Positions 15,547 to 24,456 of a stretch of 64,000 nucleotides of DNA are shown here, in pieces. Within the stretch, counting starts at the first letter, position 1; each line of letters starts with the position of its first letter. This stretch comes from an uncultured Bacteroidaceae bacterium (GTDB lineage Bacteria; Bacteroidota; Bacteroidia; Bacteroidales; Bacteroidaceae): contig CAJOJA010000003.1 of assembly GCA_905234735.1 (NCBI GenBank), positions 141,898 to 205,897 on the forward strand, in the 5' to 3' direction. A program made the position numbers and the translations under genes. The notes below the pieces were generated by a model. It was given only the letters and a program-made list of their open reading frames with translations, made no database searches and was not told the origin of the DNA.

Positions 15547-17121
15547 TTACTCCTTGTTCTCAATGGCAACGGTAGCTATCTTTTGTTCGGTGGGAAGTTT
15601 GAACGAGATGGGCAGTACGTAGCGCATACGCACGGGCTTGTTACCATGACGAGCGGGCTTCCATCGAGGCATAGCCCTGACTACACGTTCGCCTTCGGCA
15701 GAGAGTAGGGCATCGGGCGACTTTAAGGTCCTCACCTCTTTGATGCTTCCATCCTTTTCAATAATAAATTCTATGGCGACGCGTCCCTCGATCTTTTTCT
15801 CCTGGGCCTCCTTGGGGTAGCTGATGTTGCGGCTCAGCCATGCGTATATATTGCCAAGGCTGTCAGGAAATTCTGCGCTTTGTTCTGCCACATCCATAAC
15901 GGAGTCATCATCGCCCTCTACTGTTGTTTCTACTTTGTCTGATGTGGTGACGTGCAGTTCGTTTTCTGCTACAATGTTGTTATGAATCTCCTTGCCCTGC
16001 ACGGCTTTCACAGCCTCCTGAGCTGTCAACTCCTGTCCATCAACCACAATACGCAACGGCATCGTGCCAGGTACGGCCTTGAGTGTCTTAGAATTTGTTG
16101 TTGTAATCATTATAGCACCATCCTTGGCTTCTTCACCGTACATTTCTACAGCGGACTTGGATTGTAGGACTTCGACGTGTGCTATTTTCTTAGGGTCGAG
16201 TTTCTTCACTTCAGCTTTTGTCACACGTTTATTGTTGATAAAAGTGAGTGGTTCCTGCTGACTGGCCAATGCGCCAAGCGCAACGAGGGTTAGGGGCAGT
16301 GCGTAGAGTACTTTCAGACGTGCCCATACGGTGGATTTCTTCTTTGTCATCATAGTGATACGGTTTTTGAGCTGGCTGTGGCGGAAAGCATTGACCATCG
16401 GATATGGTGTGCGGGCCACGGCCTTTTCGATTAATAGAAGTTGATAGTCACGTACCGAGATACCTCTGCGCAGAACGGCATCGTCGGCTTCATATTCGTG
16501 TACTTCACGCAGCGAGGCGTCAAGCATCCATATGCAAGGATTGAACCACTGGAGTACTTCCACAAGGGTGATGAGAAGCGTGTCCCACGAGTGTCCCATG
16601 CGGATGTGTGCAAGTTCATGGTCGAGAATCGCACCCTTAGCATCGTCTTCACCAATGACGATGGAGCGCATCCAGGAGAAGGCAGAAATGTGCCCGGTAT
16701 GACAGTAGACGGTAACATCGTCTATCCGGTCCGTCCACAGACAGCCGCGAGGGATAAAACGCACAAGGCGCACTACGCCCACCAACTTCCAAAGGAGGAA
16801 CGCCAGCATACCCGTTAAATATATAGTTACCAACCAGTTGTGGCTTAATGTCTTTGTAGCAGTCTCTTGAACCTCCCTGTTGGTGTCGGCACCCACCACA
16901 AGTACTGGTAGCATTACCACATTGTTAATGGCCTCTCCGACGGGCGAAGAAACGAAAGGATTCGGAACCTCCAGCCAAGGCACAACGAGCGATACCACAA
17001 CAATGGCCAGCAGCATGGCTCGATTCAGCCGGAAGAATGTCTCTCGCCTTAATAATAAGGTGTAAGGCAGATACAACAGTGCGAGCACGATGCTCGATTT
17101 GATGACATATAACATTAACAT
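15547..17121 (-). CDS. BlaR1/MecR1-like M56 membrane metallopeptidase with TonB C-domain
   Basis: A 524-residue inner-membrane sensor protease. Transmembrane helices lie near residues 4-24, 37-54, 100-120 and 285-303. The zinc motif is HELAH (H168, E169, H172), with a further Glu in EVHEYEADDAV. After the last helix come a short segment like a TonB-receptor plug (HVEVLQSKSAVEMYGEEAKDG) and a TonB C-terminal domain (NISYPKEAQEKKIEGRVAIEF, ~430-510). This domain order is common in Bacteroidetes M56 proteins. It lies 17 bp downstream of a BlaI-type repressor gene, so the pair is a likely signal-induced protease/repressor system; the inducer is unknown, and no beta-lactamase is next to it. Confidence 0.88.
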   Translation of the reverse strand: MLMLYVIKSSIVLALLYLPYTLLLRRETFFRLNRAMLLAIVVVSLVVPWLEVPNPFVSSPVGEAINNVVMLPVLVVGADTNREVQETATKTLSHNWLVTIYLTGMLAFLLWKLVGVVRLVRFIPRGCLWTDRIDDVTVYCHTGHISAFSWMRSIVIGEDDAKGAILDHELAHIRMGHSWDTLLITLVEVLQWFNPCIWMLDASLREVHEYEADDAVLRRGISVRDYQLLLIEKAVARTPYPMVNAFRHSQLKNRITMMTKKKSTVWARLKVLYALPLTLVALGALASQQEPLTFINNKRVTKAEVKKLDPKKIAHVEVLQSKSAVEMYGEEAKDGAIMITTTNSKTLKAVPGTMPLRIVVDGQELTAQEAVKAVQGKEIHNNIVAENELHVTTSDKVETTVEGDDDSVMDVAEQSAEFPDSLGNIYAWLSRNISYPKEAQEKKIEGRVAIEFIIEKDGSIKEVRTLKSPDALLSAEGERVVRAMPRWKPARHGNKPVRMRYVLPISFKLPTEQKIATVAIENKE

Positions 17122-17138
17122 GGTGGTAGGTATAGGGA

Positions 17139-17531
17139 TTAAGGATTAGGGATTAGAGAAAGAAGTTCGCGCAGTTCTGTCTCGCTCAGTTGTTCGTCCT
17201 CGACAAAGAAACGGACGAGCGAGGAGGCACTCCCTCCGAAGAAGTTGTCCTTGACATCCTTCATCACACGGCTGGCGTATTCGCCTCGTGAAATGACGGG
17301 AAAGTATAGATACTGCTTCCCGTTACCTTTTTTCCAATCAACGAAACCTTTAGTAGTAAGTATCTTCAGAAAGGTCGAAATAGTGGTGTATGCGGGGCGT
17401 GGCTCTTCGTATCTGGCCACCACTTCGTGTACGTCCATTGCCTTTCCGGCGCTCCATAAGGCGTTCATTACCTGCATTTCGCTTTTTGTCAGCGTGTAGT
17501 CATTCTTGCCTTTTACCATATTATTTACCAT
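17139..17531 (-). CDS. BlaI/MecI/CopY family repressor
   Basis: A 130-residue winged-helix repressor (LTKSEMQVMNALWSAGKAMDVHEV; AYTTISTFLKILTTKGFVDWKKG) with a dimerising C-terminus (LVRFFVEDEQLSETELRELL). Such repressors are cleaved by the cognate M56 protease, here the next gene. ATGs at 17531 and 17519 (MVKGKNDYT) are both possible, and the inner one fits the family better. A -7 box (TAACTTTG on the minus strand, 17571-17564) lies just upstream. Confidence 0.9.
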   Translation of the reverse strand: MVNNMVKGKNDYTLTKSEMQVMNALWSAGKAMDVHEVVARYEEPRPAYTTISTFLKILTTKGFVDWKKGNGKQYLYFPVISRGEYASRVMKDVKDNFFGGSASSLVRFFVEDEQLSETELRELLSLIPNP

Positions 17532-17563
17532 TTAATCTTTTGCCTTTTATCGTTTGTCTGATG

Positions 17564-17571
17564 CAAAGTTA
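17564..17571 (-). promoter_or_regulatory. -7 box for blaI-blaR1
   Basis: TAACTTTG on the minus strand, 33 bp before the first possible ATG; probably autoregulated, as in other BlaI systems. Confidence 0.5.
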
Positions 17572-17670
17572 AAACTAAGTCTTTAGTAATTGCAAACAAA
17601 TATCGAAGTTTTTCTGTTCCATCTACAATATTTAACGTTTATTATTAGTTATTCTATGCAAATAAATCCG

Positions 17671-17678
17671 TATCTTTG
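17671..17678 (+). promoter_or_regulatory. -7 box for the TerB-DnaJ gene
   Basis: TATCTTTG matches the consensus exactly, 70 bp upstream of the ATG at 17748. Most of the leader is the word repeat at 17690-17741. Confidence 0.65.
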
Positions 17679-17689
17679 TTCCATCGTAA

Positions 17690-17741
17690 CACATAACTCG
17701 TAATTCGTAATTCATAACTCGTAATTCGTAACTCGTAACTA
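17690..17741. repeat. Tandem ATAACTCGTAATTCGTA word repeat
   Basis: About five imperfect copies of an 8-9-base word (TAACTCG/TAATTCG) fill the leader of the TerB-DnaJ gene. Related AT-rich word repeats precede several other genes in this window. Confidence 0.75.
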
Positions 17742-17747
17742 TACAAG

Positions 17748-18539
17748 ATGGCAATAGGTAAATGGATAGGAGGTTTCCTCGGTTTGCTCAGTGGTGGGCC
17801 GTTAGGGTTGCTGGCAGGCATTGTTCTGGGTGCACTTGCTGATTCGGTGTTCGACGAAAGCAATTACTTTCAGCCTGGCGATGTAGGAGGCGAGACCGAT
17901 GAGTCTTGGCAACGTCGTCAGCAGCAGGGCAACCGCAATGGGTTCCTGTTCTCGCTCATGGTGCTTGTGGCTCATATCATTCATGCCGATGGACGCATCA
18001 TGCACTCCGAGATGGAATACGTGCGACGTTTCCTGCGCACCAATTTCTCTGATGATGCCGAGCGTGAGGGCGAAAGTATCCTCCTGAAGCTCTTCGACGA
18101 GAAGAAGCGCATGGGTGAGACAGCATGGATGCGCCAGATAGTGGCTGTCTGCCAGCAATTGGCCTTTGCTATGCCCACGGAACAACGACTGCAGCTTGTC
18201 GCCATGCTCTGCGAAATAGCCAAAGCCGACGGAACCGTACAAACCGAAGAACGCGAGGCCCTGCGTCAGATTTGTCTAAACATGGGTCTCGACGGCGGCA
18301 CTGCCGAACAGATGCTGGGTCTGGGTGGAAAGACGGTGGAGGATGCCTATCGTGTCCTGGGCCTGCATCCCGATGCTACGGACGATGAAGTGCGTCAGGC
18401 CTATAAACGCATGGCTCGTGAGAACCACCCCGATCGTGTGGCCTCCCTCGGCGAGGATATCCGTCGCCAGGCCGAGCGTAAGTTCCAGGAGATTGCCGAT
18501 GCCAAGGACCGTATCTACAGGGTGCGAGGCATGAAGTGA
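17748..18539 (+). CDS. TerB-domain and J-domain protein (DjlA-like)
   Basis: 263 residues. A glycine-rich hydrophobic N-terminus (IGGFLGLLSGGPLGLLAGIVLGALAD, ~5-32, quoted in part) may insert in or touch the membrane. A TerB-type helical domain (LVAHIIHADGRIMHSEMEYV to EIAKADGTVQTEEREALRQI) covers ~70-185. The C-terminal J domain (~198-260) has the HPD motif in ENHPDRVA, so it should stimulate an Hsp70 ATPase. The order matches DjlA co-chaperones. It converges on the chromate-transporter gene with a 28-bp gap. Confidence 0.88.
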   Translation: MAIGKWIGGFLGLLSGGPLGLLAGIVLGALADSVFDESNYFQPGDVGGETDESWQRRQQQGNRNGFLFSLMVLVAHIIHADGRIMHSEMEYVRRFLRTNFSDDAEREGESILLKLFDEKKRMGETAWMRQIVAVCQQLAFAMPTEQRLQLVAMLCEIAKADGTVQTEEREALRQICLNMGLDGGTAEQMLGLGGKTVEDAYRVLGLHPDATDDEVRQAYKRMARENHPDRVASLGEDIRRQAERKFQEIADAKDRIYRVRGMK

Positions 18540-18567
18540 CTCGCAGTATGATTATTGTGTGGATGGG

Positions 18568-19146
18568 TTACATCACCAGCAGACCGGCAAGTCCGCATAG
18601 GAGAATGACGCGGATGGGGCTCATCTTGTAGACACGGGTACTGATGAAAGCGAAGAGGAAGAGGGCAACGCTGATCCAGAACTGCCAGGGGGATTCGCTT
18701 GGGGTGGAGAAGTTCTCGGGCGTCATCAAACATAGGGATGCTGCTGCCAGCAGACCCACAACTGCGGGACGGAGCCATGAGAAGACATGCTCGACGATGG
18801 GGTGATTCTTATAGACCATGAGAAAGCGACTGATGAGTATCATCAGGATGAACGAGGGCAACACGACGGCAAACGTGGATATGGCGGAACCCAGAATTCC
18901 CCAGTACCAGGCATGACCGGCATTGGTGAGAGCGGTGTAGCCCACGTAGGTGGCCGAGTTGATGCCGATGGGGCCTGGGGTCATCTGCGAGACAGCGACA
19001 ATGTCGGTAAACTGACTGGTGGTCATCCAATGGTAGTGGGTGACAACCTCGCCCTGTATCATTGATATCATGGCGTAACCTCCGCCAAAACCGAAAAGAC
19101 CTATCTGGAAGAACGTCCAAAAGAGAAGGAAATATAGACTAATCAT
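18568..19146 (-). CDS. chrA: Chromate transporter, half-length subunit 2
   Basis: 192 residues with the ChrA half signature (FFQIGLFGFGGGYAMISMIQGE; MTPGPIGINSATYVGY) and about five to six membrane helices. Short ChrA proteins come in adjacent pairs that together replace the long two-domain CHR transporter. This one overlaps the end of its partner by 4 bp. Substrate by homology is chromate or a related oxyanion; transport was not shown for most Bacteroidetes members. Confidence 0.9.
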   Translation of the reverse strand: MISLYFLLFWTFFQIGLFGFGGGYAMISMIQGEVVTHYHWMTTSQFTDIVAVSQMTPGPIGINSATYVGYTALTNAGHAWYWGILGSAISTFAVVLPSFILMILISRFLMVYKNHPIVEHVFSWLRPAVVGLLAAASLCLMTPENFSTPSESPWQFWISVALFLFAFISTRVYKMSPIRVILLCGLAGLLVM

Positions 19147-19676
19147 AGTTTATCGTCTTTGATTTGACCATACAAGTAGCCTCCGATGCCGGCAAACAGA
19201 ATGACGTAGATGGGACTGACACCAAGGAGCCAGATGAGCACGGTGGCCACGACGGGAATCCACACGTTGTAGCGACTGATACGGGCCATGCGGGCCATTT
19301 TGAAGACTGGGGCGGCAATCAGAGCTACCACAGCGGGACGTATGCCTCGGAAGATGCGCTCGACGTAGGGGTTGTCGCGGAACTGCTGGAAGCAGAGGGC
19401 AATGGCCAGAATGATAAGGAATGAGGGTAGGGCAGTGCCCAAAGTCGTAACGAGGGCTCCGCGTGTGCCTCGTAGCTTGTAGCCGATGAAGATGCCGATG
19501 TTGATGGCAAAGATGCCTGGGCACGACTGGGCAACGGCTATCAGGTCGAGCAGTTCCTCACGCTCTATCCACCGCTTCTCGTCGACGACCTTTGCCTCGA
19601 TGAGCGGAATCATCGCGTAGCCACCACCGATGGTGAACAACCCGATGCGGAAGAAAGTACTAAACAGTTCCCACAT
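19143..19676 (-). CDS. chrA: Chromate transporter, half-length subunit 1
   Basis: 177 residues with the matching half signature (FFRIGLFTIGGGYAMIPLIEAKV; AVAQSCPGIFAINIGIFIGY) and a GIRPAVVALI segment. Translated first, with its stop overlapping the start of subunit 2. Its ATG abuts a TTTTCTCA word repeat (19678-19705) that also supplies the purL stop codon. Confidence 0.9.
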   Translation of the reverse strand: MWELFSTFFRIGLFTIGGGYAMIPLIEAKVVDEKRWIEREELLDLIAVAQSCPGIFAINIGIFIGYKLRGTRGALVTTLGTALPSFLIILAIALCFQQFRDNPYVERIFRGIRPAVVALIAAPVFKMARMARISRYNVWIPVVATVLIWLLGVSPIYVILFAGIGGYLYGQIKDDKL

Positions 19677-19703
19677 TTCTCATTTTCTCATTTTCTCATT
19701 TTC

Positions 19704-22700
19704 TTATTTTCCCAATCTCCCTTCTATCCACTTTCTTGCATTCACAAATGCCTCTATCCAGGGCGTAATCTCGTCCATACGGCGGTCCTGCGGATACCAG
19801 GCACACTGCCAGGGGAAGATGGCACGTTCCAGGTGGGGCATCATGGCCAGATGGCGACCATCCTGCGAACAGATACCTGCTACCGCAAAGTCACTGCCGT
19901 TGGGGTTGGCAGGATATTCGGCATAGTTGTATTTGGCCACGATGTTGTAGTCTTCCTCTTTGCCGGGCAGGTGGAACTTGCCTTCGCCGTGTGCCACCCA
20001 GATACCCAGTTTAGAGCCGCTGAGCGATGAGAACATCACGCTTTGGTTCTTGGGGATGGTGAGGCCCACGAACGATGACTCGAACTTATGGCTGTCATTG
20101 TGCAACATGCGTGGACGATTCTCATTCTTAATCAAATTAAGTTCCACCATCAGTTGGCAACCGTTGCAGATGCCCAGTGAGAGGGTGTCGGGACGGGCAT
20201 AGAAGCGGTCGAGAGCCTCCTTGGCCTTGGGATTGAAGAGGAAGGCACCAGCCCAACCCTTGGCGGAACCCAAGACGTCGGAATTGGAGAAACCGCCGCA
20301 GAAGACAATCATGTTGACATCGTCCAGCGTCTCACGACCATTCACAAGATCGGTCATCATCGCGTCCTTTACGTCGAAGCCTGCCAAGTAGAGCGAGTAG
20401 GCCATTTCGCGTTCGCCGTTGGTTCCCTTTTCTCGGATGATGGCGGCACGTATGCCTGTGGGCTTACGGCGGTCTGCGCTGATGTGGTACTGACTCAGCT
20501 TGCCCTTGAACTTGGATGGGAACAGCATCGTCAGGGGTTGCTGTTTGTAGTTCTCGAAGCGCTGTTCGGCACATCCGTTCATGCTCTGGCGGCGGTCGAG
20601 CAGGTAAGAGGGACGATACCAGACGTCGCGCAGTTGGTCAATGTCCAGTCGCTCCTCAAAGTCACCCTTGCGTAGGCGCAGGACACGCTCGCGAGCGGGT
20701 ACACCTATATAGATGTAGCCCACGCCCATCTCGTCCATCAGTTTCTTGAACTCGGCCTCGTGACGTGTGGCCACCTGAACGACGACGCCTGGGTTCTCGG
20801 CAAAGAGAATCTTCGTGAGGTCGTCGGTCTCGAATTTGTTGAGGTTAACCTTCAGTCCGCCCTTGGGGTTGGCGAAGCACATCTCCAGCAGCGTGGTGAT
20901 GAGACCGCCGGCCGAGATGTCGTGGCCTGCCAGCAGCAGGCCCTTGCGGACGCATTCCTGAACGGCCTCGAAGGCATCGCGGAAATATTCGGGATTGGTC
21001 ACCGTGGGAACATCGCTACCCACGAGACCCTGACTCTGTGCCAATGCGCTGCCGCCCAGACGAAGCTCGTCGAACGAGAAGTCGATGTGGTAGAGCGAGG
21101 ATTCGGGTTCGTCGGCCAGTACGGGGCTTACCACCTTGCGGATGTCGCTGACCTCGCCGCCAGAGGTCACGATGACGGTGCCCGGAGAGATAATCTTCGA
21201 ACCGTTGGGATATTTCTGACTCATCGACAGGCTGTCCTTACCCGTCGGTACGTTGATTTCCAACGCACAACAGAAGTCGCTCAACGCCTCTACGGCCTGA
21301 TACAGACGGGCATCCTCGCCCTTCTGCGAACGGCAGGGCCACATCCAGTTGGCACTGAGACTGACGCTGTCCAAACCTTCGCTTAATGGAGCCCAAACGA
21401 TGTTGGTCAGGCTCTCAGCTACGGACAGCACACTGCCTGCAGCGGGATTGGCCAAACCTGCCTGGGGGGCATGACCCAGGGCTGTGGCAATGCCCTTGCG
21501 GCCGCGATAGTCAAGGGCCACTACGCCGCAGTCGCTCAGGGGCAACTGTATCTGACCCTGACACTGCTGACGGGCCACCTTACCCGTTACGGAGCGGTCT
21601 ACCTTGTTGGTGAGCCAGTCCTTGCAGGCAACGGCTTCGAGGGATAGAACACTTTCAAGTGAAGAGTGAAGAGTGGAGAGCGAAGAATTAGCATCTTTGT
21701 ATTTGCGCTCTACGGTCTCGTCCACCATCACGGTCTTAGGCGAGTGGCCGAACATGTCGGCAACGTCGAGGTCGAAGGGGCGTATACCGTCGCCCTGCTC
21801 GAAGGCAAAGTGGGCGTCGCCAGTGGTTTCGCCCACGACATACATCGGTGCGCGCTCTCGTTCGGCTATCTGTCGCACATGCTCCAAGTGTTCTTCCTGA
21901 ATGAGCAATCCCATGCGTTCCTGACTCTCATTGGCAATGATTTCCTTAGATGATAGCGTGGGGTCGCCGATGGGCAGCTTGGTCATATCGATGAGTCCAC
22001 CACACTCCTCAACCAACTCGCTGAGGCAGTTGACGTGACCTGCCGAACCGTGATCGTGAATCGACACTACGGGATTGATGTCTTCCTCGCATAGGGCGCG
22101 TACCAGGTTGTTGGCACGCTTCTGCATCTCGGGGTTGGCACGCTGTACGGCATTCAGCTCGATGCCACTGCTATAGCGACCTGTGTCCACACTCGACACA
22201 GATCCGCCACCTAGGCCGATGCGGTAGTTATCGCCACCAACGACAACAATTTTGTTACCCTTCTGGGGGGTGCCTTTCAGACAGTCGCGCTTGGTGCCGT
22301 AGCCCACGCCGCCAGCCAGCATGATGACCTTGTCGTAGCCATATTGCTCACCGTTTTCCTGATGTTCGAAGGTGAGCACGGAACCCGTGATGAGCGGCTG
22401 ACCAAACTTGTTGCCGAAGTCGCTGGCACCATTGGATGCCTTTATGAGTATCTGTTCAGGTGTCTGATAGAGCCACTTGCGCACGGGTAGAATCTTTTCC
22501 CACGCGCGTTCCTCTTCAGTATTACGGGGATAGCTGGTCATGTAGACGGCCGTGCCGGCAATGGGCCACGACCCTACGCCGCCGCCCATGCGGTCGCGAA
22601 TCTCGCCACCCGTACCTGTGGAGGCTCCGTTGAAGGGCTCTACGGTGGTGGGGAAGTTGTGGGTCTCGGCCTTGATGCTGATGACGCTCTCGATGTCCTT

Positions 22701-23408
22701 GATGACAAAATAGTCGCTGGTGGAATGGTCCTGCGGAGCAAACTGCTCCACAACGGGGCCTTCGGCAAAGGCTACATTGTCTTTATATGCAGAGATAATC
22801 TTATGTGGATTTTCCTGCGTGGTCTTCTTAATCATCTGGAAGAGGCTGCTCTCTTTTTCTTCACCGTCGATGATGAACGTGCCGCCGAATATCTTGTGGC
22901 GGCAATGCTCAGAGTTGATTTGTGCAAAGCCAAAAACCTCGCTATCGGTCAACTTGCGTCCCAGTCGCCCCTCGATGCCGTGCAGGTAGGTCACCTCTTC
23001 GGGGCTCAGCGCCAGGCCCTCCTCTTCGTTGTATGCGTCGAGGTTGTCGATGAAGCGGATGGGGGCGGGCTTGATGTCGACGGTGAAGATGTCCTGGTCG
23101 AGCCCGCGATACAGACGTTGCAGCATGGGGTCGTACTCGGCTTCCTCCGACTCAACGGGGAAGTATTCCTCGATGCGCACGATGCCCTCGATGTTCATGT
23201 TCTGTGTGATTTCCACAGCGTTGGTGCTCCAGGGGGTCACCATCTCGCGGCGTGGCCCTATGAAGAATCCTGTCAGGCTCTGCGCCTGTTCGGGTGTGGC
23301 TTCACCATAGAGCCAACATAGTTTCTGAACGTCCGCTTGGGGGAGTTGGTTTTCGCACTGTGTAGCGATAATCGACTGTTGTGGGGTCTTGAAAAAAAGT
23401 ATAGCCAT
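19704..23408 (-). CDS. purL: Phosphoribosylformylglycinamidine synthase (FGAM synthase)
   Basis: The large single-chain purine enzyme, which converts FGAR, Gln and ATP to FGAM. Start at 23408 (MAILFFKTPQQS), 1,234 residues, the usual length. Order: N-terminal PurS-like part, linker, two AIRS-type ATP-grasp-like halves (ETHNFPTTVEPFNGASTGTGGEIRD; GSVSSVDTGRYSSGIELN; LSLSANWMWP), then a glutamine amidotransferase (FCGGFSNSDVLGSAKGWA) with nucleophile C1081 in GICNGCQ. An odd serine/leucine stretch (SSLSTLHSSLESV, at about 21655-21690) just before LEAVACKDW is encoded by an AGTGAAGAG word repeat and replaces non-conserved linker sequence. The stop codon lies in another word repeat. Confidence 0.97.
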   Translation of the reverse strand: MAILFFKTPQQSIIATQCENQLPQADVQKLCWLYGEATPEQAQSLTGFFIGPRREMVTPWSTNAVEITQNMNIEGIVRIEEYFPVESEEAEYDPMLQRLYRGLDQDIFTVDIKPAPIRFIDNLDAYNEEEGLALSPEEVTYLHGIEGRLGRKLTDSEVFGFAQINSEHCRHKIFGGTFIIDGEEKESSLFQMIKKTTQENPHKIISAYKDNVAFAEGPVVEQFAPQDHSTSDYFVIKDIESVISIKAETHNFPTTVEPFNGASTGTGGEIRDRMGGGVGSWPIAGTAVYMTSYPRNTEEERAWEKILPVRKWLYQTPEQILIKASNGASDFGNKFGQPLITGSVLTFEHQENGEQYGYDKVIMLAGGVGYGTKRDCLKGTPQKGNKIVVVGGDNYRIGLGGGSVSSVDTGRYSSGIELNAVQRANPEMQKRANNLVRALCEEDINPVVSIHDHGSAGHVNCLSELVEECGGLIDMTKLPIGDPTLSSKEIIANESQERMGLLIQEEHLEHVRQIAERERAPMYVVGETTGDAHFAFEQGDGIRPFDLDVADMFGHSPKTVMVDETVERKYKDANSSLSTLHSSLESVLSLEAVACKDWLTNKVDRSVTGKVARQQCQGQIQLPLSDCGVVALDYRGRKGIATALGHAPQAGLANPAAGSVLSVAESLTNIVWAPLSEGLDSVSLSANWMWPCRSQKGEDARLYQAVEALSDFCCALEINVPTGKDSLSMSQKYPNGSKIISPGTVIVTSGGEVSDIRKVVSPVLADEPESSLYHIDFSFDELRLGGSALAQSQGLVGSDVPTVTNPEYFRDAFEAVQECVRKGLLLAGHDISAGGLITTLLEMCFANPKGGLKVNLNKFETDDLTKILFAENPGVVVQVATRHEAEFKKLMDEMGVGYIYIGVPARERVLRLRKGDFEERLDIDQLRDVWYRPSYLLDRRQSMNGCAEQRFENYKQQPLTMLFPSKFKGKLSQYHISADRRKPTGIRAAIIREKGTNGEREMAYSLYLAGFDVKDAMMTDLVNGRETLDDVNMIVFCGGFSNSDVLGSAKGWAGAFLFNPKAKEALDRFYARPDTLSLGICNGCQLMVELNLIKNENRPRMLHNDSHKFESSFVGLTIPKNQSVMFSSLSGSKLGIWVAHGEGKFHLPGKEEDYNIVAKYNYAEYPANPNGSDFAVAGICSQDGRHLAMMPHLERAIFPWQCAWYPQDRRMDEITPWIEAFVNARKWIEGRLGK

Positions 23409-23419
23409 ATCCGTTTCTT

Positions 23420-24412
23420 TTATTTTGTGCAAATTAGTGTCAGCAGGGTGATTTCCGGTGTGGCTCCGATGCGCCAGGGTAGGGTGCCGCCCAGACCGAT
23501 GTTGACATAGAGGTGTTGGCAGCCCTCGGTGTATAGCCCGTCGCATTCTGGATATATCCAACGTGAGGGGGTGAAACCAAGTACGCGAAGCTGCATGGCA
23601 TGGGTGTGCCCGCTGAGTGTCAGGGGGATGCGGGTCATGGGAAGTACCTCCTTGCGCCACTGCGAGGGGTCGTGGGTGAGCAGGATGCAGAAGGTGCTGT
23701 CGGTGCCAACCATCGTCTTGACCAGGTCGCCACGCTGCACTACAGGATGTGCCCCCACGCTTTGGTTCTCGCAGCCTAGAATGGCAATGGAGTCGTTGCC
23801 GCGACGGATGATGTCTGACTCATTGAGCAGAACAGTCCATCCCAGTTCCTCACGTTCCATACGCACCAGTTCGGCAAAAGCCGTTGTGCGCTCATGGGGC
23901 GTCAGGGAACGATTGTAGGGGAGATAATCGTGGTTGCCCAGGACGGCATAGACGCGCCCGTGTTCTTTGGCATGCAATTGTCGGAGGATGGGTACAAAGG
24001 GTTTCAGTTCTTCTGCCCCCAACGATACCAGGTCGCCCGTGAAGCAGATGATGTCGGGTTCGAGGGCATTGATTTCGTCGATGCGTGCTTGCAGCTGCTG
24101 TTCATGTCCCACCCAACCGTCGAGATGCAGGTCGGAGATGTGTACGATGCGTAGACCATCGAAGGACTTGGGTAGGGTTTCGAACGTCAGCTGTACCGGC
24201 TTTACTTCGTGGCGGAAGCGTCCGTAGATATTTCCGAAGCAGGCCAGAATAACCCACAGGACAACCAGGCCGAGAGCTGTGTAGCCGAAGGGACGGTAGC
24301 TGACGCGCAGGGGTGCAACGAGGCTCACCAGCTTTGCCAACACATAGACAATGTGGGGTAACAAGGTGAGTATCACGCTGACAAGCACAATTCCTATAAA
24401 CAGGTATCTCAT
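23420..24412 (-). CDS. Membrane-anchored metallophosphoesterase
   Basis: 330 residues. Two N-terminal hydrophobic segments (~3-33 and ~44-62) anchor it. The calcineurin-like motifs follow: D94/H96 in HISDLHLDGW, GD at 126-127, GNHD at 159-162, LTHDPSQW and GHTHAMQ. The family (YkuE/LpxH-like UDP-sugar and lipid phosphoesterases) is diverse and the substrate cannot be told. It ends 11 bp before the purL start, on the same strand. Confidence 0.87.
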   Translation of the reverse strand: MRYLFIGIVLVSVILTLLPHIVYVLAKLVSLVAPLRVSYRPFGYTALGLVVLWVILACFGNIYGRFRHEVKPVQLTFETLPKSFDGLRIVHISDLHLDGWVGHEQQLQARIDEINALEPDIICFTGDLVSLGAEELKPFVPILRQLHAKEHGRVYAVLGNHDYLPYNRSLTPHERTTAFAELVRMEREELGWTVLLNESDIIRRGNDSIAILGCENQSVGAHPVVQRGDLVKTMVGTDSTFCILLTHDPSQWRKEVLPMTRIPLTLSGHTHAMQLRVLGFTPSRWIYPECDGLYTEGCQHLYVNIGLGGTLPWRIGATPEITLLTLICTK

Positions 24413-24456
24413 GCGACAATCTTTACTTATTTATCGGCAATGGATGTTGTTGGATA

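Noticed and set aside
15547..17121. A complete beta-lactam resistance locus
   Set aside because: The regulator pair is present but no beta-lactamase or penicillin-binding protein gene is nearby, and such pairs control many other genes in Bacteroidetes.
23409..23660. An 84-residue N-terminal extension of PurL
   Set aside because: The extension overlaps the phosphoesterase gene and is not family sequence; the MAILFFKTP start at 23408 is the conserved one.
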